A stretch of 64,000 nucleotides of DNA from Sporosarcina sp. E16_8 (GTDB taxonomy: Bacteria > Bacillota > Bacilli > Bacillales_A > Planococcaceae), in the NCBI RefSeq assembly GCF_017347095.1, contig NZ_JADPRZ010000002.1, positions 124,001 through 188,000 on the forward strand, read 5' to 3'. Shown in pieces: positions 8,757 to 19,900 of the stretch. How positions within the stretch are numbered: the first letter of the stretch is position 1; each line of letters starts with the position of its first letter. The notes beneath the pieces are model-generated. The model made no database searches. It saw only the letters and a list, made by a program, of their open reading frames with translations, and was not told where the DNA came from. Made by a program: the position numbers and the translations under genes.

Positions 8757-8770
8757 TAAAAACGCTTACA
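8757..8770 (-). promoter_or_regulatory. Predicted CcpA cre box of citZ
   Basis: Minus-strand TGTAAGCGTTTTTA matches the cre consensus TGWAANCGNTNWCA at 13 of 14 positions. It begins 6 bp after the -10 box of the citZ promoter, so bound CcpA would block initiation or early elongation. ccpA itself is in this window (59902). The B. subtilis citZ gene is also a CcpA target. Confidence 0.75.
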
Positions 8771-8776
8771 ACGACC

Positions 8777-8805
8777 ATTATAATCAATTTTGTCATCTTT
8801 GTGAA
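8777..8805 (-). promoter_or_regulatory. Sigma-A promoter of citZ
   Basis: Minus-strand -35 TTCACA (8800-8805), 17-bp spacer and perfect -10 TATAAT (8777-8782), about 108 bp upstream of the citZ ATG. Confidence 0.8.
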
Positions 8806-8853
8806 TGGATACGCTTGTTTTTGTTTTTTGTTTTATAAAAAGGGGGTCGGAAA

Positions 8854-9828
8854 ATGCCGGAAAATCGGAACAAGCAACAAGCATTTCATTCAATTTTCAT
8901 GAAATGGTTGCCTGCTGTTTTGGCGGGTATTATCCTGTTTACTGTTCCCCCGGCGGCAATCGCCGTCATCATCGCCTACTTCACTGCACCTATCTTATCA
9001 TCCATCCGCTCAATGACCAAACTTCCACTTACAATTGCGACATTATTCGTTATGACACTTATGCTTTTTTTAATAAGCGCGTTTACTTTCATCGCAATTC
9101 ATGGACTAATTGACACCGTTCCAACTGTCGAAAGCCATATAGCGCCATTCACACAAAACACCGACATTCTAAGCAGACTATTCACTTTTCTCGAAGATAA
9201 AGTTGTGGAATATGGCCATGCGCTTCTGGAATACACCTTAACGATCATTAGTACCGTATTTCAACAGCTATTCAGTTTGTTCATTTTCCTTGTTTCTTTC
9301 TTTTTCGCCCTACGGGAATCCGGAAAAAACCGCTACTGGTTTCTAGTCTATTTCCCGAGTGTCATACGCCAGCCCGCTAAAAGAATGTTCACAACATCCG
9401 GTAAACTTATCGGAACGTTTGTGTCAGTAGAAGCCCGCTTATTCTTCCTGACATTCTGTATTATCACAATTGGGTTCTTGCTTCTACGATTCGAGTCACC
9501 CATTGGCAACGCTTTTCTTATCTCACTAGCAGATAGCCTACCATTCCTCGGAATCGGTCTGTTTCTTCTGCCCATGGCCGCTTTCTTCCTATACACAAAC
9601 AATATATATATAGGGATATCACTCATTTTACTCTATCTTTTTACCATGATAACTAGACAAATGGCGGAATCATATATGTGGGCATCCACTTTCCACCTAA
9701 AACCAATTCATGCTTTTTTCATAACGGCTTCTTCCTTCTATCTATTCGGATTACCCGGTATTCTACTCACGCCGTTCTTACTTTTTGCCGCATTGAAAGT
9801 AAGACAACATCCTTTATTTACCGAATAA
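8854..9828 (+). CDS. ytvI: AI-2E family membrane protein (YtvI-like)
   Basis: Polytopic membrane protein, 324 aa, of the AI-2E/PerM-type permease family. It shows about seven hydrophobic segments: a pair near residues 15-55, one near 62-88, a long one near 125-155, then near 180-205, 213-255 and 262-305. The hairpin of two N-terminal helices and the FFFALRESG stretch after the central helix fit the family. The substrate is unknown. RBS AGGGGG is 7 bp before the ATG. It diverges from citZ and its end overlaps the end of the converging fxsA-like gene by 11 bp. The location beside citZ matches ytvI of B. subtilis. Confidence 0.85.
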   Translation: MPENRNKQQAFHSIFMKWLPAVLAGIILFTVPPAAIAVIIAYFTAPILSSIRSMTKLPLTIATLFVMTLMLFLISAFTFIAIHGLIDTVPTVESHIAPFTQNTDILSRLFTFLEDKVVEYGHALLEYTLTIISTVFQQLFSLFIFLVSFFFALRESGKNRYWFLVYFPSVIRQPAKRMFTTSGKLIGTFVSVEARLFFLTFCIITIGFLLLRFESPIGNAFLISLADSLPFLGIGLFLLPMAAFFLYTNNIYIGISLILLYLFTMITRQMAESYMWASTFHLKPIHAFFITASSFYLFGLPGILLTPFLLFAALKVRQHPLFTE

Positions 9829-10201
9829 CAATTTGACTTTTTTTCATTTTATTATAAATCCAATTCTGAATGAATGGTCTGATGCTATTTCTTGGGCCTT
9901 TGAAGAGTAGTAGAAAGCCGACTAGGTCGGTAATAAAACCGGGCATGATCAGCAGAATCCCACCAAGTAGGATACATGCACTATCAATAAGTGCATCTCC
10001 AGGTGTCTCCATAGTTGTCGTACGTATTTTCAATTCTGTCCAAGCCTTCATCCCTTGACGTTTAGCGAAGTACGCCCCTCCTATCCCCGTAATGAGGATG
10101 ATAGCTATCGTAGGAAGAAGTCCCATCGTCTTGCCTGAATAAATTAGTAAAGCAAGTTCAGCTGTTGGAACAGCAATAAATGTGAGTACAATCCATTTCA
10201 T
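9818..10201 (-). CDS. fxsA: FxsA family membrane protein (YtwI-like)
   Basis: Small inner-membrane protein, 127 aa, with hydrophobic helices at about 3-22, 27-45 and 76-96, the last with GGILLIMPGFITDLVGFLLL, a hallmark of FxsA (ExxK-suppressor type) proteins. The molecular function is unclear; E. coli FxsA affects phage T7 exclusion. The ATG at 10201 is chosen because an AGGAG lies 12 bp upstream. An ATG four codons earlier abuts that site and is unlikely. It follows the pyk terminator/repeat region on the same strand. Confidence 0.85.
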   Translation of the reverse strand: MKWIVLTFIAVPTAELALLIYSGKTMGLLPTIAIILITGIGGAYFAKRQGMKAWTELKIRTTTMETPGDALIDSACILLGGILLIMPGFITDLVGFLLLFKGPRNSIRPFIQNWIYNKMKKSQIVIR

Positions 10202-10260
10202 GCTAAAATACATCTCCTATCAAAAGGCTGCTTGCCGAGCATATCGGAAGCAGCCCTCTC

Positions 10261-10412
10261 TTATTTATTCCGCATTAACGGACAGTAAGACCCCCACTTC
10301 AAGTCTTCAAGGACACCAGAAGAATAAGTGGGGGATCAACTGCCCGTAAAAGCCCGAATGGTTATACTACCAATCATCGGGGGATGAAGAACCCCCACGA
10401 TGATTGATGATT
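10261..10412 (+). repeat. ~135-bp structured repeat (copy 1 of an inverted pair)
   Basis: Starts CCGCATTAACGGACAGTAAG and continues with hairpin ACCCCCACTT...AAGTGGGGG, AACTGCCCGTAAAAGCCC, AATGGTT..ACCAATCAT and a closing hairpin GGGGGATGAAGAACCCCC. The reverse complement of 26465-26610 has the same order and near-identical blocks. It fills the gap between pyk and the fxsA-like gene. The right side (AAAGCCC then a GGGG/CCCC hairpin) resembles ends of IS200/IS605-type elements. No transposase is present. Confidence 0.75.
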
Positions 10413-10416
10413 AACT

Positions 10417-12177
10417 TTATAGAACGCTCGCACGCCCATTATAGATAACGCCAGATTCAGCATCCATCGTAATTTCCTTGCCATGTTGAATAATTTTGGT
10501 AGCATCTTCAACACCGACAATGACCGGTATACCTAAGCTGAGTCCAACAATTGCACCATGACTTGTCAATCCGCCTTCCTCCGTAATGAGTCCTGCACAT
10601 TTCTCGATGGCAGGCATCATATCACGATCAGACGCGTTCGTTACAAGAATTGCTCCTTCTGTATCATATGCTAATGCTTCAGCAGCATTTTTGGCTACAA
10701 CTGTTCGCCCATAAGCCACATCTTTGCCAATCCCTTGTCCTCGTGCAAGCAAATCACCGATAACATGAATTTTCATCAAGTTCGTCGTTCCTGCCTTACC
10801 AACTGGAACACCAGCCGTAATGATAACTACGTCACCATGTCCGACATACTGATGTTTAACGCTCTCTTCTATAGACTCTTGCAAGATTTCATCAATCGAA
10901 GAAACTTTTTTTCCAACAATCGGATAGACGCCCCAGATGAGTGATAGTTTTCTTGAACATGCTTCAGATGAGGTTACCGCAATAACAGGGCAACCTGGAC
11001 GGTATTTAGCAATCATTTTTGCAGTATGACCACTTTCTGTTGGAGCAAGGACGGCCTTCACTTTCAAGTTAATAGCCGTGTATGCCGCAGCTTGTCCAAT
11101 TGCTTCAGTCATATTACCGTGTTTTTCGCGTCGACGTGTTGAAACCACAGAACGATAATCGATGGCCGCTTCCGTAGTACGTGCAATCCGATCCATCGTC
11201 TGAACTGATTCGATTGGATAAATTCCCGCTGCCGTCTCTCCTGACAGCATAATTGCATCGGTACCGTCAAAAATCGCATTCGCTACATCGCTCGCTTCCG
11301 CACGTGTAGGACGCGGGTTACGCTGCATTGAATCAAGCATTTGTGTTGCTGTAATAACTGGCTTACCCGCCTGGTTACACTTCTCAATCAAGTTTTTTTG
11401 GACAAGTGGCACTTCTTCTGGAGGTATTTCTACACCGAGATCACCACGGGCAACCATAAGACCATCCGAGACATTAAGGATTTCATCAATATTGTCGACA
11501 CCTTCACGATTCTCTATCTTCGGAATAATTTGCAAATTTGAACCATTGTTGTTCTCAAGAAGGGCTCGTATTTCCATAACATCGGATGCCCGCCTTACAA
11601 ATGAAGCAGCTATGAAGTCGACATCTTCCCTAATACCGAATAGAATATCTTCTGCATCTTTTTCCGTCATTCCAGGAAGTTGAACCGAAACCCCCGGTAC
11701 GTTAACGCCCTTATTATTGCTTAAGGGTCCTGAATTAATAATCAGTGTATGGATTAATCCTCTTTCCTCATCTTTACCAGTAACTTCTAATTGTATTAGG
11801 CCATCGTCTAAAAGGATGACCGAACCCTCGTTCACATCTTCAATCAGTTTATCGTAACTTATTGAAAACACATCACTATTTCCTTCAACCTGCGTCATAG
11901 AAATATCAATTTTTTGTCCTGCTACAAGTTCCAACTTGCCATTTTCCATCGAATGCGTCCGAATTTCAGGACCTTTCGTATCTAGCAGGATCCCAACAAC
12001 TTTACCTTTTTCACGTGCAACTTTTCGAATGGTATCGATACGGGCTTTATGTTCTGCATGATTACCATGGGAAAAATTCAGCCTCGCTACATTCATACCT
12101 GCGTCAATAAGCTTTTCCAATAGTTCCGGTGATTCACTTGCAGGGCCAATCGTACATACTATTTTCGTTTTTCTCAT
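10417..12177 (-). CDS. pyk: Pyruvate kinase (long Bacillus form)
   Basis: Converts phosphoenolpyruvate and ADP to pyruvate and ATP. It has 586 aa: the (beta/alpha)8 barrel with B domain (about 1-340; [44 protein letters not shown]), an allosteric C domain (about 350-470) and an extra C-terminal PEP-utilising domain (about 500-586; [24 protein letters not shown]) as in other Bacillales. The ATG at 12177 follows AGAGG by 9 bp; a TTG directly before it is possible. It follows pfkA by 36 bp, indicating a pfkA-pyk operon. Confidence 0.97.
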   Translation of the reverse strand: MRKTKIVCTIGPASESPELLEKLIDAGMNVARLNFSHGNHAEHKARIDTIRKVAREKGKVVGILLDTKGPEIRTHSMENGKLELVAGQKIDISMTQVEGNSDVFSISYDKLIEDVNEGSVILLDDGLIQLEVTGKDEERGLIHTLIINSGPLSNNKGVNVPGVSVQLPGMTEKDAEDILFGIREDVDFIAASFVRRASDVMEIRALLENNNGSNLQIIPKIENREGVDNIDEILNVSDGLMVARGDLGVEIPPEEVPLVQKNLIEKCNQAGKPVITATQMLDSMQRNPRPTRAEASDVANAIFDGTDAIMLSGETAAGIYPIESVQTMDRIARTTEAAIDYRSVVSTRRREKHGNMTEAIGQAAAYTAINLKVKAVLAPTESGHTAKMIAKYRPGCPVIAVTSSEACSRKLSLIWGVYPIVGKKVSSIDEILQESIEESVKHQYVGHGDVVIITAGVPVGKAGTTNLMKIHVIGDLLARGQGIGKDVAYGRTVVAKNAAEALAYDTEGAILVTNASDRDMMPAIEKCAGLITEEGGLTSHGAIVGLSLGIPVIVGVEDATKIIQHGKEITMDAESGVIYNGRASVL

Positions 12178-12212
12178 CAACTATCGCCTCTTTTAAGTTT
12201 ATTAAGAACCAG

Positions 12213-13241
<1,029 letters not shown>

Positions 13242-14195
13242 TTATTCAGTAAAAACGCCAATACAGCGGAATTTATCATAACGATGGTCAACTAGACCTT
13301 TGCCATCCAGAGTTCCTAATTCACTCAACGAAGTTCGGATTGCATTCCCGATACTAATCGCTTGCGCTTTAGAGTCACGATGGGCACCACCTCGAACTTC
13401 AGGAATAATAGCATCGATAATACCCATTTCTTTCAAGTGTGGCGCTGTAATCTTCATAGCTTCTGCGGCTTGTTTGGCAAGACTTGAATCTTTCCAAAGA
13501 ATGGTTGCGGCCCCTTCAGGTGAAATAACGGAATAAGTTGAGTGCTCAAGCATATGAATATGATTTGCCACCCCAAGTGCTAGTGCTCCGCCACTTCCAC
13601 CTTCTCCAATGACAATAGAAATAACCGGAACAGTCAAGCCAGCCATTTCAACAAGATTACGTGCAATCGCTTCGCTTTGTCCCCGCTCTTCAGCTGCCTT
13701 GCCCGGAAAAGCACCTTTCGTATCGATGAAACAAATGATTGGTCTACCGAATTTTTCAGCCTGTTTCATGAGACGCAACGCTTTCCTATACCCCTCAGGA
13801 TGTGGCATTCCAAAATTTCGTTTGACGTTCTCTTTTGTGTCTTTCCCACGCTGATGGCCAATAACTGTTATTGGCACCGATTCAAATGAAGCGATACCAC
13901 CAACAATTGCTGCGTCATCGCCATAAGCCCGATCGCCGTGAAGTTGCATAAAATCTTCAAACAACATAGTGATATAATCAATTGTAGTCGGACGTTCCGG
14001 GTGCCTCGCAACTTGAACGCGGTCCCATGGTTCCATATTCTCATATATCTCTTCTTCCAAGTTTTTCAATCGAACCTTTAACGTTCCGATTTCTTCTGAA
14101 AGGTCAACTGAGTTGGTCGCCGTGAACTCCTCTAGCTCAACGATTTTCTCGCGAAGCTTGATAATCGGTTCTTCAAATTTCAACGTTTTCCCCAT
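13242..14195 (-). CDS. accA: Acetyl-CoA carboxylase carboxyltransferase, alpha subunit
   Basis: With AccD it transfers the carboxyl group from carboxybiotin to acetyl-CoA, making malonyl-CoA. It has 317 aa with an N-terminal coiled region (about 1-60) and a crotonase-fold transferase domain: [59 protein letters not shown] and [13 protein letters not shown], the oxyanion-hole glycines. RBS AAGGGG precedes the ATG. It starts 1 bp after the accD stop, so the two are translated together. Confidence 0.97.
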   Translation of the reverse strand: MGKTLKFEEPIIKLREKIVELEEFTATNSVDLSEEIGTLKVRLKNLEEEIYENMEPWDRVQVARHPERPTTIDYITMLFEDFMQLHGDRAYGDDAAIVGGIASFESVPITVIGHQRGKDTKENVKRNFGMPHPEGYRKALRLMKQAEKFGRPIICFIDTKGAFPGKAAEERGQSEAIARNLVEMAGLTVPVISIVIGEGGSGGALALGVANHIHMLEHSTYSVISPEGAATILWKDSSLAKQAAEAMKITAPHLKEMGIIDAIIPEVRGGAHRDSKAQAISIGNAIRTSLSELGTLDGKGLVDHRYDKFRCIGVFTE

Positions 14196-14196
14196 G

Positions 14197-15057
14197 TCAG
14201 TTAGCCCCTTTCACGTGAAGTCGAACAATCTTAGAAATAGTTTCTTTCATATCGTTACGGTGAACGACTGCATCCAGTTGGCCGTGGTCCAGGAGAAATT
14301 CTGCCGTTTGGAAGTCGTCCGGCAATTTCTCTCTAACAGTCTGTTCGATAACGCGTCTACCCGCAAAGCCTATAAGAGCTTTTGGTTCCGCGATATTAAT
14401 ATCACCCACAGACGCGAAACTTGCAGACACTCCGCCTGTCGTTGGGTATGTCATGACAGATATATATAACAAACCTTGACTCGCATGACGTGTAAGTGCG
14501 ACACTCGTTTTCGCCATTTGCATGAGCGATAACACGCCTTCCTGCATACGTGCTCCGCCGCTAGCAGAAAAGATAATCATTGGAATGCCAAGTACAGTCG
14601 CTTTTTCGATTGCGCGGGTAATCTTTTCACCTACAACCGACCCCATCGAGCCCATACGGAAATGTGAGTCCATTATGGCTACAGCAATTTCCAGTCCATC
14701 GATCTTACCTGTTCCAGTAAGAACTGCCTCATTCAAACCCGTTTTTCTCGCATCTGACTCAACTTTTTCAGTATAAGCAGGGAAATTAAGTGGATTTTCC
14801 GTTTTCAAATGATCGTCAATTGACTTGAATGTCTCTTCATCGAATAGGCAAGCCACGCGTTCTGCTGCTGTCATCTTCAAATGATGATCACATTTAGGGC
14901 AGACTTTCATTAGTTTGATTAAATCTTTTGTTAAAATGATATTTTTACATTCTGGACATTTTGTCATAATTCCTTCAGGTACGTCATTTTTAGCGTCAAC
15001 AGAAGGTATTGTCGTCGTATGCTTTTTTCTATTTTTCATAAAAAGATCTCGAATCAT
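14197..15057 (-). CDS. accD: Acetyl-CoA carboxylase carboxyltransferase, beta subunit
   Basis: Partner of AccA, 286 aa. The zinc ribbon is visible near the N-terminus as CPEC and CPKC, 17 residues apart (about 34-57). The carboxyltransferase core follows: [45 protein letters not shown] and [10 protein letters not shown]. The ATG overlaps the last codons of the GntR-family gene by 4 bp, indicating a gntR-accD-accA operon. Confidence 0.97.
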   Translation of the reverse strand: MIRDLFMKNRKKHTTTIPSVDAKNDVPEGIMTKCPECKNIILTKDLIKLMKVCPKCDHHLKMTAAERVACLFDEETFKSIDDHLKTENPLNFPAYTEKVESDARKTGLNEAVLTGTGKIDGLEIAVAIMDSHFRMGSMGSVVGEKITRAIEKATVLGIPMIIFSASGGARMQEGVLSLMQMAKTSVALTRHASQGLLYISVMTYPTTGGVSASFASVGDINIAEPKALIGFAGRRVIEQTVREKLPDDFQTAEFLLDHGQLDAVVHRNDMKETISKIVRLHVKGAN

Positions 15058-15713
15058 TTAATATTGTCCCCTCTTTCACTTTCAACTAGTTCAATCCATT
15101 CAGAATAGGCTTCCAATGTGGCAATCACATTGCCATCGCCCAAGTTTAGAAGCAACATTTTCACACTATCGTTTTCATTAACTTTTGTCATTTCACTGAA
15201 TGGTACTTTACTATATTGTTTTAATAAAAACCAGATTTTAAGCGACAATCGATTTCCAGCAGCAACAATCATCTCGCGGACGAGGTCCTCTCGTAAAATT
15301 TCCCCATCCTGTTCAATTTTTTTCAACAAGCTTTCCCATACAGGTAATGCCCGTAATGCACTATCTTTACATATAGCAAGGATTGCCGCAGTCTCATGAA
15401 TTCTCCGTGTTCCTTGGACATCAGTGACAGAGTCTGGCTGTTGCATGATGAAAGCTGCAAGGACTTCAACGAGCTGATGCTTCCGGAAATCGACAAGGAA
15501 TGTCCCTTCACCTCGCCGCGTTTCAATAAGTCCGAGCAGTTCCAAACTTCGTAACGCTTCACGAATCGTGGACCTTCCTGCCTGCAGACGCTCTGCCAAT
15601 TCACGTTCGGAAGGTAGCTTTCCACCGGTTTCAATGCCTTCTTCTGTAATTATCGATCTAAGTTCTCCGACAATATCTAGAAACATCTTCGACGACGGTT
15701 TTGGATTTTGCAT
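15054..15713 (-). CDS. FadR-subfamily GntR transcriptional regulator
   Basis: DNA-binding regulator, 219 aa. The N-terminal winged helix (about 8-75) has [42 protein letters not shown], the standard GntR signature. The C-terminal all-helical FCD-like domain (about 90-215) would bind a small acid or acyl ligand. The ATG at 15713 is chosen for its AAAGGGG site; upstream in-frame codons run through the promoter and operator and are unlike the family. It heads the accDA operon with 4-bp overlap, and a FadR-type palindrome lies between its promoter and start. It is likely autoregulatory and possibly controls acetyl-CoA carboxylase. The ligand is unknown. Confidence 0.9.
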   Translation of the reverse strand: MQNPKPSSKMFLDIVGELRSIITEEGIETGGKLPSERELAERLQAGRSTIREALRSLELLGLIETRRGEGTFLVDFRKHQLVEVLAAFIMQQPDSVTDVQGTRRIHETAAILAICKDSALRALPVWESLLKKIEQDGEILREDLVREMIVAAGNRLSLKIWFLLKQYSKVPFSEMTKVNENDSVKMLLLNLGDGNVIATLEAYSEWIELVESERGDNIK

Positions 15714-15746
15714 GCGTGGACCCCTTTGGAAATATACATGATGAAA

Positions 15747-15761
15747 AGTGGTCTGACCACT
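15747..15761. promoter_or_regulatory. Predicted FadR/GntR-type operator
   Basis: Perfect palindrome AGTGGTCTGACCACT, of the TGGTNNNACCA type bound by FadR-subfamily regulators such as LldR and PdhR. It lies about 10 bp after the -10 box and 34 bp before the regulator's ATG, where binding would block its own promoter. Confidence 0.75.
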
Positions 15762-15770
15762 CCTGTCTTT

Positions 15771-15799
15771 AGCATACAGAAAACGATGCTGAACGTAAA
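15771..15799 (-). promoter_or_regulatory. Promoter of the gntR-accD-accA operon
   Basis: Minus-strand -35 TTTACG (15794-15799), 17-bp spacer and -10 TATGCT (15771-15776), directly upstream of the operator. Confidence 0.55.
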
Positions 15800-15896
15800 G
15801 TGAAAGGTGGAAATTGAGCCAAATTACAACACATAACACATACATATATGCAACCGCACGTCTGTTGATCAAAGCGATTCGAAAACACCTGTACAT

Positions 15897-16260
15897 AGGG
15901 CGCCTAGCGCCTTATCACAATAGTGGCCAGTCATTTACTAGTTAACCTAGGTTATTCAGCACATGTTATGCATTAATGAAAAGGTATGCCCGTTATTGTA
16001 ACGGGTTCGGTTGATGGGGAGAAAAACAACAATAACAAGTCAAATAACAACCTATTTAGAATATGTATTATACATGAATTAACAATAGAAAAAGCAAAAG
16101 TAAACGCACAGACTATTAAGCCTGTGCGTTTTTTACTTACCGTATTTCCTACTATAAATTTCGTATCACTTGTTCCACAATCGAACCCATTTATTGAATA
16201 CGAGCAGTGCCTTTATGCTAGAATCGTGTCTAGTTTAGTGCAAGAGTTCCTTTAATTCTT
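15897..16260. other. Intergenic region without a recognised gene
   Basis: Holds a terminator-like hairpin (16103-16134). The open frame on the plus strand at 15986-16255 has no RBS, low-complexity Asn/Lys content and crosses that hairpin, so it is not called. Nothing else is seen. Confidence 0.5.
16103..16134. terminator. Bidirectional hairpin with T-run
   Basis: AACGCACAG and CTGTGCGTT arms around ACTATTAAGC, followed by TTTT on the plus strand and preceded by an A-rich stretch. Confidence 0.65.
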
Positions 16261-16680
16261 TTATGGACCTATCGTCTGAAAATATGTTTCCTCACCATTT
16301 TTAAATACTTTCATGTATTCATATTCCTCATTCAACTTTATTTTGTATAATTTATATTCGTCTACTAACTCCGTTACTTCAGAACCTTTGCTTAAATATA
16401 AGTTCCAAGAATTATCATCGACCTTAATATCCAAACTCCCAAAACCATTTTTGCTTTCCAAAAAGTCTTGATTAAGATACAAATAGTGTTTTTTTTCTGA
16501 ATCATTGAACATATAAATGCCGTTCCCCTTATTACTTTCAGAAGTTTCTATATGCAAAATAAAATCTTTTACATCCTTTTTAACTTTATCTATACTTACT
16601 TCTGAAAAAGATACTTCATCATTACTACACCCAGACAAAATGCTACCTATCACAAAGATTAGGACTAAAAGTCTTCTCAA
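16261..16680 (-). CDS. Small predicted lipoprotein
   Basis: 139 aa with an N-terminal Arg-Arg, a hydrophobic stretch and the lipobox LSGC (Cys18), so it should be exported and lipid-anchored. The rest is charged and rich in Lys, Glu and Tyr, with no family I recognise. The start is TTG, with GAAGGGA about 10 bp upstream. Its base composition is clearly more AT-rich than the neighbouring dnaE and accD, suggesting an accessory gene. It stands alone between the accDA operon promoter and dnaE. Confidence 0.7.
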   Translation of the reverse strand: MRRLLVLIFVIGSILSGCSNDEVSFSEVSIDKVKKDVKDFILHIETSESNKGNGIYMFNDSEKKHYLYLNQDFLESKNGFGSLDIKVDDNSWNLYLSKGSEVTELVDEYKLYKIKLNEEYEYMKVFKNGEETYFQTIGP

Positions 16681-16894
16681 CTTTTCACAATCCCTTCAAA
16701 TAATTTTAATTAAAAAATCCTAATTTTGGCTCGTTTGTTTAATAAGCCGTCCTCTTAGAATCTATTTTAGCACAAAATACCTTGTTCCCTTCGACGTTTT
16801 CAATTATTTCAAAATTGTTTTCAAGGAAACCATTCCACCCACCAATTTTAATGCGATTTACTATCGATATTCGCCTTAAACGTTGATACAACAA

Positions 16895-16933
16895 CAAAAA
16901 TAGGGACATCAATTCATATGCGAATTGCGTCCC
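16895..16933 (-). terminator. Terminator after dnaE
   Basis: Minus-strand hairpin GGGAC..AATTCGCATATGAATT..GTCCC followed by TATTTTTG, about 65 bp after the dnaE stop. Confidence 0.65.
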
Positions 16934-16999
16934 CATATGCCATGCTTTTTAACGTTTTCTCCCCATGTACCGAACCAGTTACCGTTATTGGCATGCCTC

Positions 17000-19900
17000 T
17001 TAACTATTTTTCGTTTGTTGAACAAGTATTTGCGGCTTACCTCTACGACGTTCAACAGTTCCTTCGACATGAATTATCGCCATTTCAACAAGCTCGTTTT
17101 CTGAAATCGTATATTGTTTTGGGAATAACGTACAAGAAATTTGTCCCGTCTCATCTTGAATCGTTACAAATGCCATCGATTCCCCTTTTTTCGTTCTTAT
17201 TCGTTTAATCTCAGTAATAAGACCCACCATTTTCACATACGCACGGTCTGGAATTGCATCAATTGAAGTAATGGTATGGAATCCACCACCTGCCGCTTTT
17301 TTCACTTCTGCCGCAGGATGTTCTGAAAGATAGAATCCAAGCACTTCTCTTTCATATTCGAGTAAGGTCATGCGGGGCAGTGTTCCACCCGGAGAATATT
17401 TCGGGCTTGCCACAGAACGAAGCACTTCACTCAATAAATCATCCCCATCATCAGGGCGGATGAACAATGCATGAGATATCGCTGCGTCAATTGAAGCGAG
17501 TAAAACAGCCCGTGATTCTCCGAACTCATCGAGTGCCCCTGCTTTTACAAGTGGACGAATGGCCTTCTCAGTAAATACATCCCCACCGACTGATGCTGCC
17601 ATATCAAATAATGACTTCCATTTGCCACCAGACTTCCTTGCACGCTTTATAGCATCGTAAAATGTAGGCGTCACACCTTTGATAGCGCCAAGTCCAATCC
17701 GAATTGAGCCTTTCTCAACTGTATACATATATTTACTATACATAATAGATGGCGGTAAAATCTTAACGCCTGCCGCCTCAGATTCACGCATTAACTCCAT
17801 TGCCTTGTCATTATTTCCAGTCATTGATGAAAGGAGTGCAGCATAAAAATAAGCGGGTTCATTCGCCTTCAAATAAGCAAGCCGGTACGAGATGAGGGAG
17901 TAGGCAACAGCGTGACTTTTCGGAAATCCGTAGTCCGCAAACTTTACAATAAGATTATAAATTGCAATAGCCGAATTTTCCGGAAAACCATTTTCGACAG
18001 CTTTTTGCGTAAAATGAGTTCGTTCTTTTTCTAGATTCTCCCGATTCTTCTTACTGACAGCACGCCTTAACAGATCCGCTTCACCCATCGTAAATCCCGC
18101 CACGCGGACTGCAATTTCCATGATTTGTTCTTGGTAGACGATAACCCCATAGGTTTCTTTCAAAACAGGTTCAAGTTGCGGATGAATATATGTTATTTTT
18201 TCTTTATCATTTTTGCGCCTGCTATACAGCGGAATATTGTCCATCGGCCCCGGTCGATAAAGTGCATTAATCGCAAAAATATCTTCAAATTTATTTGGGC
18301 GAATCAACCTGAGGGCATCTCTCATTCCATCAGATTCAAACTGAAAGATCCCAGTCATATCACCCGCTCTAAAAAGCTCAAATGTTTTTTCGTCGTTTAG
18401 GGGAATCCTTTCAAAATCCAAACGAATTCCTTTATCGTAGTTGATCATTGACCTGATACGGTCTAGTAAAGTTAAATTACGCAGACCTAAAAAGTCCATT
18501 TTCAATAAACCTTGTTCTTCAACATCCCCCATCGGCCATTGGGTAAGGTAAATCCCATCCGCTCCACTTTGAAGTGGTACTACCTCAACGAGCGGGACAG
18601 GCGATAAAATCACACCTGCAGCATGTGTAGATGCGTTACGGGGCAATCCTTCAAGGCGGATTGCCGCTTTCAGCCAATCACTTCGTATCGGATCAATCGC
18701 AATCCAATCTTGCAGTGCCTTCGATTCTGCAACTGCCGCCTCAAGCGTAATTTTATGTCTATTTGGAATTTCCTTCGACAAATAAGCCATTTCTTCATTT
18801 GAAAAATCAAACACACGTGCCACATTTCGGGCGACTGATTTGGCGGAAAGCGTACCAAACGTAATGATTTGCGCGACATTTGTCTTCCCATATTTCTGCG
18901 CGACATAGTCAATTACTTCTGCACGTCGATTATCCGCAAAGTCGATATCAATGTCTGGCATTGTTATACGGCCCGGATTAAGAAATCGTTCAAATATAAG
19001 CCCATATTTAATCGGATCAACATCTGTGATGCCGAGAGCATATGCAACGAGCGACCCGGCCGAAGACCCCCGCCCCGGACCCGTCAAGATAGCATTTTCT
19101 TTGGCGTAACGCATAAAATCTTCGACAATCAGGAAGTAATCAGCAAAGCCCATCTCACTAATTACACTGATTTCATAACGAAGGCGTTCTTTGTATGTCT
19201 CGTCCACTTTGCCTAGTCGTTTCTGCAAACCTGTCATGCCATTTTGCTCCAATAAAGTTGTTGAAGTTTCTCCCACCGGAACTGGAAACACAGGCATAAG
19301 CGATTGACTCGGAGGCAGTGTTGCATCACAAGACAATATGATATCTGACGCGATCGTAAGCCACTCTGGCCTGTCTGAGAACCATTCAGCAAGCTCTATT
19401 TCTTCTGGGAGATATGCCGCCTTTTGATGATTTTCAGGCTTAGCCGGGTCATTCAGCTTGAATCCTGTCCGAATCGCTTCTGCAACTTCATAAGCGAATG
19501 CATCTTCCTTCTCGGTGTACCGGCTTTCGTAGACCGCAGAAATAGGCGTACTAGTACTATCTGCAATTTTTTCAATTAAATCTTCGTCAGGATGTCTGAT
19601 ACCTCCCGGCCTAGCAACACCAATGAAAGTCGATGATTTGTCGCAATCCTTAATGACTCGCCGAAACATTTCTTCATTTCCCAATAAGATGGGTCCCCAG
19701 GATACATCCGTCAATGGGAATACGACGATACAACCTTTACTATATGCTTTCAACCATTGCAACGGCAGTGTTTCAGATTCTCTTACAGAAACGGCGCTGC
19801 TCATTTTCAGTAGATTGCGATAGCCTTCATCATCTTTTGCATAGACATACAGAAGCACAACTGCTCCTTCTCCAATTTCTAAAAAGATGGATAACCCGAT

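Noticed and set aside
15986..16255. 89-codon plus-strand frame after the gntR promoter
   Set aside because: No RBS, low-complexity Asn/Lys start, and it runs through a terminator hairpin.
16739..16936. 65-codon minus-strand frame downstream of dnaE
   Set aside because: Its first 15 codons are the dnaE terminator hairpin. The remainder could be a gene remnant but has no recognisable family.
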